Virus record (IMG/VR): IMGVR_UViG_3300046692_000149
Coordinates: 1 to 54,506 of that record
DNA from: a virus
DNA length: 54,506 nucleotides
Reading direction: 5' to 3' (one strand)
In this document: piece after piece, positions 29,868 to 36,270 of the stretch
Layout: each line of letters starts with the position of its first letter
Position numbering within the stretch: position 1 is the stretch's first letter
Notes under the pieces: generated by a model
Database searches by the model: none
What the model was told of the DNA's origin: nothing
What the model saw: only the letters and a program-made list of their open reading frames with translations
Translations under genes and position numbers: made by a program

Positions 29868-31000
29868 AATGAAGCGGCGTGCGAGATTTTTTTGGCCTGC
29901 TGTTCGGTCACACCCAACGGTTGCGGCAACACGCCGTAGAAATACTTGAACGTCCGCTCGTACTCCGCTTCGTTCCGGCGTTGGGCGGCGCTTACTTCGC
30001 GCTCCATCGCGGCTTGATCTCCAGACGCCTTGATGACGCGGATGCGATAGGTCAGGTAGTGTTCGCCGTCCTTCTGCGCGACGTTGCAGCGGTCGCCCAT
30101 CGCGCGGACGGTGCCTTCCGCCTCGGTCCAGTCGGGTGGCGTGAAACTTCCGGCTGCCGTGGCCTTGCCAGTTGGGGCCGGCGGGCTATCAACCAAGGCG
30201 ATGAACTTGTCGATCTGGTCGGCGCTGCGGAGAATCACGTCCAGGCCGTTGTACTTCGTCTGCTGGTCGTTTTGGCCCATGTGGAACGGAGACAGGCCGC
30301 AGCCGTCAATTGCCTTGCACATGTCATCCACGGAATAACCGGCTTTGACGGCGGCCTTGATGACCCTCTCGCGCTTGGAATCCAGTTTGGATCTTGGTGA
30401 GCCCATGACCTCCTGCCAATGGGCAAACACCACCCCTACGGGACTAGCCACGTCCCGGTTGGTGGTCGATCCACCATCGAGAACCAGGGATGATCCCGGC
30501 GCGTCAGCGCCAGCCGCGCCGCGCAGCGGTGGGGCGGGTGTCTTTTTTTCTTTTGGCTTTTGGTTATTGGTTATTGGTTCTTGGTTAGCTTTCGATCGGG
30601 TTTCATCTGGGTTGCCAGCCGTATCCCGCTCGGAACCAGATTGAAACCCACTGGGTTTATCCTCGGTATCGGATTGCTTCCTAGGTCTTCCGCCCAGCTT
30701 GCCATTCGCTTTCGCTGTCTCGGCGCGGGCGCGGTACTCCGCGATTACCCGATCACAGGTCTCATTGCGGTACCCGTCCTCGCCTTTGAGGAACTTCAGC
30801 CGAAGCAGGCGCTCCACGATGCGGCGTTCGTCTTCTACTTCAACGCCGATCTGGTCGCAGAGAAGATCGAAATCCGACGGCAGGGGCTCCTCGGTGTCGT
30901 AGTAGACGTCGAGCATGTCCCGGTAAATCCACCGGGACAGGCGACTCATGTTGACCGTACCCGAGCGGAAATCGCCAATGTGGAAGGGGTAATAGTTCAT
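29864..31000 (-). CDS. DUF1376 (YdaU-like) replication initiation protein
   Basis: A 378-aa protein with GGAGGGTCAA before the ATG. The N-terminus MNYYPFHIGDFRSGT...YRDMLDVYYDTEEPLP is the DUF1376 hallmark of phage replication proteins. A low-complexity linker (about residues 105-180) separates it from a C-terminal region with an FAHWQEVMG...KLDSKRERVI helix bundle, as in proteins that bind the origin and load the host helicase. No phage helicase or DnaC-like loader was seen. The linker DNA holds tandem repeats at 30560-30587. Confidence 0.8.
   Translation of the reverse strand: MNYYPFHIGDFRSGTVNMSRLSRWIYRDMLDVYYDTEEPLPSDFDLLCDQIGVEVEDERRIVERLLRLKFLKGEDGYRNETCDRVIAEYRARAETAKANGKLGGRPRKQSDTEDKPSGFQSGSERDTAGNPDETRSKANQEPITNNQKPKEKKTPAPPLRGAAGADAPGSSLVLDGGSTTNRDVASPVGVVFAHWQEVMGSPRSKLDSKRERVIKAAVKAGYSVDDMCKAIDGCGLSPFHMGQNDQQTKYNGLDVILRSADQIDKFIALVDSPPAPTGKATAAGSFTPPDWTEAEGTVRAMGDRCNVAQKDGEHYLTYRIRVIKASGDQAAMEREVSAAQRRNEAEYERTFKYFYGVLPQPLGVTEQQAKKISHAASF
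30560..30587. repeat. Four tandem heptamers inside the replication gene (candidate origin)
   Basis: On the plus strand TTGGTTA is repeated head to tail: 30560-30566, 30567-30573, 30574-30580 (TTGGTTC) and 30581-30587, after a T-rich run (30541-30554). An AT-rich iteron block in the linker of a replication gene recalls the origin inside the lambda O gene. Confidence 0.55.
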
Positions 31001-31065
31001 TTGACCCTCCGGGCAACTGCCGGCGTGCCGTCTCTAGGGCTCGGGTCACTGGTGACTGGTTTCAT
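30997..31065 (-). CDS. Possible 22-aa leader peptide before the replication gene
   Basis: A 22-codon frame (MKPVTSDPSPRDGTPAVARR, then VK) with GGAG 6 bases upstream. Its stop overlaps the replication gene start (ATGA), the coupling seen across this phage. It has no domain. It may serve only as a translational leader. Confidence 0.3.
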   Translation of the reverse strand: MKPVTSDPSPRDGTPAVARRVK

Positions 31066-31174
31066 GCACTGCTCCATGCCTCATTCTGCGAATAGGTCGG
31101 GCGCGCGCGGGCCGGAGGCAAGCCCGCGCGGCGGTGGCCACCGCCTGCCCGTTTGATCGTGAAGTGCGAGAAAA

Positions 31175-31200
31175 CGACGCATATGCATGTGCATGCGTCG
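31175..31200. promoter_or_regulatory. Palindrome with operator half-sites downstream of the cro-like gene
   Basis: CGACGCAT and ATGCGTCG arms flank a 10-base centre. The left part contains ACGCATATGCA, identical to the right 11 bases of the operator at 32206-32221, but the TGCTAA half is missing. It could be a regulatory site in front of the replication gene or an RNA hairpin. Confidence 0.4.
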
Positions 31201-31209
31201 CTGGGGCTG

Positions 31210-31470
31210 TTACGCCGCCTCGGTTTCTCGCAACTCCGGCATCTGGTCGAGCAGCTTGAATTCGGCGCTGGTGCCCTTGGTAGCGGATTCCATCCGCGTT
31301 GCCAGGTCCCGGCCCATGTTGCCGCGGCTGTGGGCGTTGCGCAGCGTGTTCATGCTGGTATCGGCTCGTTTGAGCACGGCAGCTCTCTCCGCCTTCCGTC
31401 GCTCTCTCTCGCCGGAGGTGATGTTGGAACCGTTGATACTCGTGGCTTCCAGCCATTCTCGGAGGTTCAT
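31210..31470 (-). CDS. Cro-like transcriptional regulator
   Basis: An 86-aa protein with AAAGGACC upstream. The helix-turn-helix region LKRADTSMNTLRNAHSRG with following LATRMESATKG is that of small Cro/YdaS-type regulators. It is the first leftward gene facing the repressor gene, the standard cI-cro arrangement, and would switch the phage to lytic early expression. Confidence 0.7.
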   Translation of the reverse strand: MNLREWLEATSINGSNITSGERERRKAERAAVLKRADTSMNTLRNAHSRGNMGRDLATRMESATKGTSAEFKLLDQMPELRETEAA

Positions 31471-31497
31471 GACGTGGTCCTTTCACGTGTCGTTGTG

Positions 31498-31513
31498 TGC
31501 TAACAGTTTAGCA
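31498..31513. promoter_or_regulatory. Symmetric operator in the repressor-cro intergenic region
   Basis: TGCTAA-CAGT-TTAGCA is a perfect inverted repeat of the TGCTAA half-site found in the other operators. It lies between the cro-like start (31470) and the repressor promoter (31544-31571). Confidence 0.65.
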
Positions 31514-31543
31514 GAGATAATGGGTTATCCAGACGAACACACA

Positions 31544-31571
31544 TTGACACCGTTCGCGGGCGCCATACAAT
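31544..31571 (+). promoter_or_regulatory. Repressor promoter, near consensus
   Basis: The -35 TTGACA (31544-31549) is perfect, the spacer is 16 bp and the -10 is TACAAT (31566-31571). The expected start point, about 7 bases on, coincides with the A of the repressor ATG (31578), and no ribosome site exists, so the mRNA is probably leaderless, as lambda cI mRNA from PRM. Confidence 0.75.
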
Positions 31572-31577
31572 AGCGAA

Positions 31578-32003
31578 ATGGACATCAAAACCATCCGCAA
31601 ACTGAACGTGCGCCTACTTGAGCGCGAGATCGGCAGCCTGACGGCACTCGCGCGCAAGGTGGACACGTCTCAGTCGTACCTGTCCCAGTGTGTTGGGAAC
31701 TCCGCTGTCCGCTCGATAGGGGATGAGATGGCCCGTCGCCTTGAGCACGCCATGGGGAAACCCTATGGCTGGCTCGACGAGCCGCACACGGACGAAAGCG
31801 ACATGATGCTCGCCCGGCTTATCTACGATAGGCTCCTCACCATCCCCCCGTCGAAGTTGCGCGCGATAGCCGAGATTCTCGATATCAAGCTGGACGAGGG
31901 GATGGCATGGAATGTAAAGGACGCAAACCAACCGCAATCAAAGGGACGGGTGATTACCCTCGAGGACGATGGAAACCAAAAGAAACGACAACGTGGTCAA
32001 TAA
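31578..32003 (+). CDS. CI-like repressor without the S24 cleavage domain
   Basis: A 141-aa protein. Residues about 15-60 form an XRE-type helix-turn-helix (LTALARKVDTSQSYLSQCVG) with the conserved RRLEHAMGKPYGWLD that follows it in phage repressors. The C-terminal 80 residues are a short helix region and a charged tail; the Ala-Gly cleavage site and Ser/Lys dyad of LexA-like repressors are absent, and the protein is about 90 residues shorter than such repressors. It should maintain lysogeny by binding the dispersed operators. Confidence 0.75.
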   Translation: MDIKTIRKLNVRLLEREIGSLTALARKVDTSQSYLSQCVGNSAVRSIGDEMARRLEHAMGKPYGWLDEPHTDESDMMLARLIYDRLLTIPPSKLRAIAEILDIKLDEGMAWNVKDANQPQSKGRVITLEDDGNQKKRQRGQ

Positions 32004-32211
32004 CGCCGAGGACGTAGCCGCCCTCGAGCAATTTGTTCGGGATTACCGGGAAGGGAAGGTAAGCGGCGTCGTGCTGACTTACCAACTGGCCGACGGGAAG
32101 CCGCAGCATAAGGTGATGGGCGCCTATGCTGAGGACCTGGTCGAAGCCTCTAACCAAGTTCGGAGACTGGATCTGGCGCTGAACCGCCTTTTTCTTCGCC
32201 CATCAAGCTAA
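31969..32211 (+). CDS. Hypothetical protein co-transcribed with the repressor
   Basis: An 80-aa protein. Its ATG lies 35 bp inside the repressor gene with GAGGACG upstream. It contains VAALEQFVRDYREGKVSGVVLTYQ, an amphipathic helix-strand unit. Its stop codon lies within an operator copy (32206-32221). As a lysogen-expressed gene it might modulate immunity; no family is recognised. Confidence 0.55.
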   Translation: METKRNDNVVNNAEDVAALEQFVRDYREGKVSGVVLTYQLADGKPQHKVMGAYAEDLVEASNQVRRLDLALNRLFLRPSS

Positions 32212-32221
32212 CGCATATGCA
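32206..32221 (+). promoter_or_regulatory. Operator motif copy after the repressor operon
   Basis: AGCTAACGCATATGCA matches 15 of 16 positions of the recurring motif and overlaps the stop codon of the preceding gene. A second partial copy, TGCTAATATGC, begins at 32248. No promoter is obvious here, so it may act as a roadblock or by looping. Confidence 0.5.
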
Positions 32222-32399
32222 AAACGTTTGACCATGTGCGCCAAGTTTGCTAATATGCCGCTAGTTTAGCGACCTGTCGCTCAGAAGACTATGAAACTGC
32301 CCCACGAGAGCCCGCACTTGCCGGGCTCTTGGCGTTTCTAGCAGGGCGTAATGTCGGGCCAGGGCGCCCGGACGATTCTACGCGCACTCCAAAAGCACG

Positions 32400-32423
32400 A
32401 AGCCCCACAAAGGTGTGGGGCTT
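32400..32423. terminator. Bidirectional-looking terminator hairpin
   Basis: A perfect 10-bp stem AAGCCCCACA/TGTGGGGCTT with a 4-base loop. T-rich sequence follows on both strands (CTTGTCGTTATT on plus; CGTGCTTTT on minus). It could end both the repressor transcript and the leftward transcript from 32.65 kb. Confidence 0.7.
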
Positions 32424-32470
32424 CTTGTCGTTATTGCTTCGATCTGGCGCGGGGTCACCCCCGGGCTCCC

Positions 32471-32590
32471 TCAGACTGCGCGCGGCCCGTGCGCCAGGAA
32501 AACTTGGGGCCGCGCGCAAGCTCTTCTTTTCCTGCCCTCGCGCGCCGTCGGTCTTCTGGCGCATGCGGGTGAGAGTTGTTGATCGGTCAT
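32471..32590 (-). CDS. 39-aa Arg-rich peptide behind an operator-controlled promoter
   Basis: A 39-codon frame beginning MTDQQLSPACARRPTAREGR, then KRRACARPQV and a hydrophobic end. AAGGAG sits 8 bases before the ATG. A good promoter (32653-32681) with operator copies precedes it and a terminator hairpin follows at 32400-32423. About ten Arg residues suggest RNA or DNA binding. The peptide may be real or only a leader; overlapping frames in this stretch look like noise. Confidence 0.4.
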   Translation of the reverse strand: MTDQQLSPACARRPTAREGRKRRACARPQVFLAHGPRAV

Positions 32591-32626
32591 GAGGTGTTCT
32601 CCTTGTCGGGTGATTCGGTAGCGTCG

Positions 32627-32681
32627 TGCTAATGTATATGCTGTTTGCGCGAACTATAGCGCAATGATTAGCAAAAGACAA
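32627..32681 (-). promoter_or_regulatory. Leftward promoter with operator copies and a GC palindrome
   Basis: On the minus strand -35 TTGTCT (32681-32676), 17 bp, -10 TATAGT (32658-32653). Operator-like copies: TGCTAATGTATATGCT at 32627-32642 (15/16, plus) and a weaker TGCTAATCATTGCGCT at 32658-32673 (minus) inside the spacer. TTGCGC-N8-GCGCAA forms a further palindrome across the -10. Confidence 0.65.
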
Positions 32682-32724
32682 ACACCCATTTCGAATGTGG
32701 TCTTTACGACTCACACGGCAAGGG

Positions 32725-33102
32725 CCCTGAGGGGAAGGCGGAAGAGCGCCGGCCGGGCTGGGATAAGCGGGCGAATTGCCGCCTACGGCTTGTCTGCCTT
32801 CCCCTGAGGGATACCACTTACCCGGATGCGAGGTGCGGCTAGACCGCCAGCGCGCCGGGGCCCTCACGCATGGCGGCTTCGTGCGGTCAGGTGTCCGAAA
32901 GGCCCTGCTGAGGCAAAGCCCGTCCCCCGAGCGCCAGCCGGCCGCGCATGCGGTGTATGGGGATAGCCGCCAGCCGTGAGGGCTTCTAGGGCATAGCCCG
33001 TGACATGTCCCACTGACGTGGGCCCTCAACTCTCAGGCATCGTGATTGCACCGTCATCTTCCGGGCGGGCGGTAGGGGCTGCTCGTAGTCACGATGCCTG
33101 AG
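32725..33102. ncRNA. Candidate structured RNA region: three consecutive long inverted repeats
   Basis: No convincing gene lies between about 32690 and 33189. Instead three long stems follow one another. Stem 1 pairs 32725-32742 with 32793-32810 (18 bp, 1 mismatch, 1 G-U). Stem 2 pairs 32859-32878 with 32965-32984 (17 pairs, 1 G-U, 2 mismatches). Stem 3 pairs 33032-33045 with 33089-33102 (14 bp, perfect). Each right arm contains GAG and runs into or ends beside GGG (TGAGGG), and the loops are 43-86 bases. Adjacent tRNA genes favour an RNA-coding segment; strand and ends are unknown. Confidence 0.4.
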
Positions 33103-33189
33103 GGAAAGCAGAAGTCGATGGCCCGGCTGCCCCCATATAGCTCGGCAGTTAGGGAATAGCGGCGTGGCGCACCGCCCCTCAACCATTAC

Positions 33190-33263
33190 GCGGGCTTGGC
33201 CGAGTGGCTAGGCGGCAGCCTTCCATGCTGTTCACGCCGGTTCGATCCCGGCCGCCCGCTCCA
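33190..33263 (+). tRNA. tRNA-Gly (anticodon UCC)
   Basis: A cloverleaf of 74 nt including encoded CCA (33261-33263). Acceptor GCGGGC pairs with GCCCGC; the anticodon stem CAGC/GCTG holds the loop CTTCCAT (anticodon TCC); the T-arm is GCCGG-TTCGATC-CCGGC. Position 7-66 is mismatched, and the D-arm (GGCCGAGTGGCTAGGC) is of Leu/Ser style. It lies at the end of the structured non-coding stretch. Confidence 0.85.
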
Positions 33264-33267
33264 TGCA

Positions 33268-33684
33268 CTAAGCCGCTACGACATCCAGATGCTTGCCCAG
33301 CGCCCGCAGCGCGTCAGCAATGCGGTCGATCTTCGTGGTGTGCTCCAGGTCGATAAGGCGATTTACCTCTTGCTTCGTTGTGCCAAGGCGCTCGGCCAGG
33401 TCGATAGGGCGGACCCCCTGAACGATCATCTCGTTCAAGAGCAACACCTTAGCGGCAACGCTGGTGGGAAGTGCCACGAGGCGCTCGCCCTTGCGTGCTT
33501 TGGACGGTGCCGGAACGGTGCGCTGCCCCTCGAAGTAGAAGTCCATTGCCGTTAGAAGCGCGTCGGCGGCCATATCGTGCGCCTCCTCTTCGGTTTCCCC
33601 TTGAGTGATCGCCTCGGGGATGTCGCGGAAGGTCACGACGAAGCCGCCTTCGGAAGCCGGTTCAAATAGTGCCGGATATTGCAT
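33268..33684 (-). CDS. hicB: HicB-type antitoxin
   Basis: A 138-aa protein. Residues 1-60 are the HicB partial RNase-H-like fold (YPALFEPASEGGFVVTFRDIPEAITQGE...). Residues about 80-135 carry a helix-turn-helix (IDLAERLGTTKQEVNRLIDL) for operator binding. It follows hicA in the same direction, neutralises the toxin and represses the operon. Its end lies 5 bp from the convergent tRNA-Gly. Confidence 0.88.
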   Translation of the reverse strand: MQYPALFEPASEGGFVVTFRDIPEAITQGETEEEAHDMAADALLTAMDFYFEGQRTVPAPSKARKGERLVALPTSVAAKVLLLNEMIVQGVRPIDLAERLGTTKQEVNRLIDLEHTTKIDRIADALRALGKHLDVVAA

Positions 33685-33747
33685 GGTCTGATTCCTCAGT
33701 TTCTGGTGTGCGGTGAGCGAGTGGGACAGCCCCTTTCGGGGCCGCCC

Positions 33748-33921
33748 TCACTTCAAGTTCAGTTGTTTTTTGATCGCCTCGACTGTTCCGGTCTTCAACT
33801 CCGCCGCATGTCTTGGCACCACCGATGTCTTGCCGTTCAGTTGCACTTTCAGGTGTTTCTTGCCCTGCTTGAAACTCGCGCCTTGTTCAGCCAGCCACCG
33901 GACAAACTCACTTTGCTTCAC
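33748..33921 (-). CDS. hicA: HicA-type mRNA interferase toxin
   Basis: A 57-aa protein with GTG start and GGAGGTGCG upstream. The dsRBD-like HicA fold is visible: FVRWLAEQGASFKQGKKH with the catalytic His23, the strand LKVQLNGKTSVVPRH and the closing helix. It cleaves mRNA independently of, or on, ribosomes. The longer open frame upstream is an artefact. The pair may stabilise the prophage or act in phage defence. Confidence 0.88.
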   Translation of the reverse strand: MKQSEFVRWLAEQGASFKQGKKHLKVQLNGKTSVVPRHAAELKTGTVEAIKKQLNLK

Positions 33922-33953
33922 CGCACCTCCGTTGTTTGTTGCGATGTATGAAT

Positions 33954-33973
33954 GGTAATCAAAAACGATTACC
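33954..33973. promoter_or_regulatory. hicAB operator palindrome
   Basis: GGTAATC-AAAAAC-GATTACC is a perfect inverted repeat 33 bp before the hicA start. On the minus strand TTGTGT and TACCAT, 17 bp apart, place it in the promoter spacer, the expected site for HicB autorepression. Confidence 0.7.
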
Positions 33974-34011
33974 AACACAAGAACTTTCGTAATCTTTTTT
34001 GTGTACCGATT

Positions 34012-34087
34012 TGCGGGGTAGCTCAGCGGTAGCAGCGATGGGCTCATAACCCATAGGTCGGCGGTTCGATTCCGTCTCCCGCAACCA
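34012..34087 (+). tRNA. tRNA-Met (anticodon CAU)
   Basis: A cloverleaf of 76 nt with encoded CCA (34085-34087). Acceptor TGCGGGG pairs with TCCCGCA; anticodon stem ATGGG/CCCAT with loop CTCATAA (anticodon CAT); T-arm GGCGG-TTCGATT-CCGTC, with one mismatch. The D-stem is short. It could be elongator Met, or Ile if position 34 is lysidinylated. A terminator follows. Confidence 0.88.
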
Positions 34088-34123
34088 GTTGTCTCCTCCC
34101 GGCTTGCCCGAAAGGCGAGCTTT

Positions 34124-34146
34124 CCCGCTTCGGCGGGTTTTCTATT
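34124..34146 (+). terminator. Rho-independent terminator after tRNA-Met
   Basis: Hairpin CCCGC-TTCG-GCGGG followed by TTTTCTATTT. It separates the tRNA transcript from the late genes that begin at 34160. Confidence 0.7.
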
Positions 34147-34159
34147 TGAAGGTGCGGCT

Positions 34160-34234
34160 ATGTGGGCTCCCGTGATGCTGTGGATGTGGTTCGGCGTCTG
34201 GTGCGTGCCCATGTGGCCGGACAATGACGGCTGA
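34160..34234 (+). CDS. 24-aa Trp/Met-rich membrane peptide
   Basis: A 24-codon frame (MWAPVMLWMWFGVWCVPMW, then PDNDG) with AAGGTG upstream. Almost all of it is hydrophobic and could span the membrane once. It overlaps the next frame by 11 bp. It heads the late gene block. Support is limited to start signals and position. Confidence 0.4.
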   Translation: MWAPVMLWMWFGVWCVPMWPDNDG

Positions 34235-34424
34235 AGCGATGGACCTGCCCGAAGCACTTCGCATTGCGCGCGCCGTCCTGCTGGACACGCCCGGGATCGT
34301 CCTGAACCGCCACACGGGGCAAGCGCACGCGCTGCCCGGGGCGTCCGATGCCCTGTATGACCGGGTGGACGCGCATAACGCTCTGGCTCGGCATGCGGCC
34401 ACATTCGAAACCGGTGGGAAGTGA
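34224..34424 (+). CDS. Small hypothetical protein before the terminase genes
   Basis: A 66-aa protein. It has an LPEALRIARAVLLDTPGIVLN helix-strand unit followed by an HNALARHAATFETG helix. The ribosome site is weak, so translation may be coupled to the 24-aa frame. An internal ATG at 34239 is an alternative start. No family is recognised. Confidence 0.45.
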   Translation: MTAEAMDLPEALRIARAVLLDTPGIVLNRHTGQAHALPGASDALYDRVDAHNALARHAATFETGGK

Positions 34425-34478
34425 TTCGGCATGCTCAAACGACGAAACAACCCCATGCAATCCCTGTGAGGCATCCCT

Positions 34479-35033
34479 ATGGCACGTTGCGGAGCCAAGA
34501 CCCGCAGCGGCCAGCCATGCCAGGCTCAGGCAATGCCGAATGGTCGCTGCCGAATGCACGGTGGCAAGGACAGCGGAGCCCCGAAGCAGAACACCAACGC
34601 ACTGAAGCACGGCTTTTACTCTGACGCGCTGACGCCTGAAGAGCTGGTGCTCTACCAGCGCGCGGAGGTCGGCAGCCTGGACGATGAGATCCGGCTTGCC
34701 CGGGTGAAGCTGCACCGCTATGTACGGCTGGCCGGCTCGCTTGATCTGATGGAAATGGTCGACGGCGCGCTGGAGATCGTTCGGAAGACCGGATTGGCCT
34801 ATGACAAGGCCGCCGAAGAGATGCTTCCGTACGACAAAAAGGAGATCAAGGCCGCCGCGCCCGACTATGGCGACCTGATCGTGAGGCAGATCGACCTGAT
34901 CCGGAAGCTGGAGTTGGCGCGCAAGGATCTGAGGGAGTCGGAGAACCCGACGCCGCCCCCGCCCGTGGGGCGCATTGAGATCGAGGTCGTGAGTGCGAAC
35001 CGTAAGAATGACGATGACGGAGCCTCAGGCTGA
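34479..35033 (+). CDS. Terminase small subunit-like protein
   Basis: A 184-aa protein with GAGG upstream. The N-terminus holds a Cys/His knuckle (CGAKTRSGQPCQ...CRMHGG) and the signature HGG-x3-GAP-x-N-x-NALKHG, shared by phage small terminases and related DNA-binding proteins. The rest is helical and ends in a Pro-rich acidic tail. Position directly upstream of, and overlapping by 41 bp, the large terminase supports recognition of phage DNA for packaging. Confidence 0.75.
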   Translation: MARCGAKTRSGQPCQAQAMPNGRCRMHGGKDSGAPKQNTNALKHGFYSDALTPEELVLYQRAEVGSLDDEIRLARVKLHRYVRLAGSLDLMEMVDGALEIVRKTGLAYDKAAEEMLPYDKKEIKAAAPDYGDLIVRQIDLIRKLELARKDLRESENPTPPPPVGRIEIEVVSANRKNDDDGASG

Positions 35034-36261
35034 GTTCTTCCAGCTTGACGCGAAATATCCCGCGCTAGTTGGGGGATTCGGTACCGGAAAGACCGAGACG
35101 CTTGCAAATTGCGCGTTGCGCGATGCGCTGGAGGCTCCTACCGGCCTCATTGGCCTGTATGAGCCCACGTATGACCTAGTGCGGCTGATTCTCGCTCCCC
35201 GGATGGAAGAGAAGCTGACCGACTTCGGCGTGCGGTACCGATACAACAAGCAGGAAAACATCATCTACTGCAGCTCTGGCGGCTGTGCCGACTTCGTGCT
35301 GCGGACGCTGGATAATCCGGCCCGAATCGTTGGGTATGAGACCTACCGCGCGCATGTCGACGAGATCGACACGCTGAAGGAGGACCACGCCCGGCTGGCA
35401 TGGCAGAAGGTGATCGCGCGGAATCGGCAGCGGCCCAAGGGCGTGACAGCGCCATACAACCGCGTCTCGGTCTACACGACACCGGAAGGCTTCCGCTTCG
35501 TCTACAAGACGTGGGCGAAGGAGCCAAAGCCGGGCTACGTGATGGTCCAAGCGCCGACGCGGACGAATCCATTTCTGCCGCCGGACTACATCGACAGCCT
35601 ACGCGCGAGTTACCCGCCCCAGCTGATCGACGCGTACCTCGAAGGCAAGTTCGTCAACCTGGCCAGTGGGAACGTCTACCCGAACTTTGATCGCCGCCTC
35701 AACCACACCGACGAGGTGATGGGCGAGGGCGAACCGCTCCACGTCGGGATGGATTTCAACGTGCTGAAGATGGCGGCCGTGATCTTCGTGGTCCGCAACG
35801 GCGAGCCGCGCGCGGTTGGGGAGCTGACCGGCGTGCGCGACACCCCGGAAATGTCCAGGATGCTGAAAGAGCGGTTCAAGGACAAGGGCCATACGGTGAC
35901 GGTCTACCCCGATGCCAGCGGACAGAACACCAGCAGCAAGAGCGCGTCGGAGTCGGACCTGTCAATCCTGAAGTCGAATGGCTTCCTGATTAACGTCAAT
36001 TCGACGAACCCGGCCGTGAAGGACAGGCTCAACGCCGTGAATGCACTCATCCTGAATGACAAGGGTGAGCGGCGGCTGAAGGTCAATACGCACCTCTGCC
36101 CAGTCTTCACCGAGGCGCTCGAGCAGCAGCCGTACGACAAGAACGGCGAGCCGGACAAGACGACCGGCCATGACCACGTGAACGACGCCGGCGGATACCC
36201 GCTGGTGAAGATGTGGCCGATTGTGAAGCGCCAGACGCGCGTTACACCACTCACTATGTAA
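34993..36261 (+). CDS. terL: Terminase large subunit
   Basis: A 422-aa protein. Walker A GGFGTGKTET (Lys33, Thr34), Walker B-like HVDEID, and a C-terminal RNase-H-fold nuclease with acidic residues in VGMDFN, YPDASG and HVNDAGGY. It is the ATP-driven packaging motor and headful or site-specific nuclease. The GTG start has GAGG upstream; an in-frame ATG at 35008 is equally possible. Confidence 0.93.
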   Translation: MRTVRMTMTEPQAEFFQLDAKYPALVGGFGTGKTETLANCALRDALEAPTGLIGLYEPTYDLVRLILAPRMEEKLTDFGVRYRYNKQENIIYCSSGGCADFVLRTLDNPARIVGYETYRAHVDEIDTLKEDHARLAWQKVIARNRQRPKGVTAPYNRVSVYTTPEGFRFVYKTWAKEPKPGYVMVQAPTRTNPFLPPDYIDSLRASYPPQLIDAYLEGKFVNLASGNVYPNFDRRLNHTDEVMGEGEPLHVGMDFNVLKMAAVIFVVRNGEPRAVGELTGVRDTPEMSRMLKERFKDKGHTVTVYPDASGQNTSSKSASESDLSILKSNGFLINVNSTNPAVKDRLNAVNALILNDKGERRLKVNTHLCPVFTEALEQQPYDKNGEPDKTTGHDHVNDAGGYPLVKMWPIVKRQTRVTPLTM

Positions 36262-36270
36262 GCGAACCAC

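Noticed and set aside
32289-33029. 246-codon minus-strand frame through the structured region
   Set aside because: It crosses a promoter, an operator, a terminator hairpin and two long stems; residues are low-complexity Arg/Pro/Ser and no start signal exists.
32725-33189. Possible extra tRNA genes in the structured stretch
   Set aside because: Stem arms are too long, and no T-loop (TTCRANN) or CCA-bearing acceptor could be placed until tRNA-Gly at 33190.
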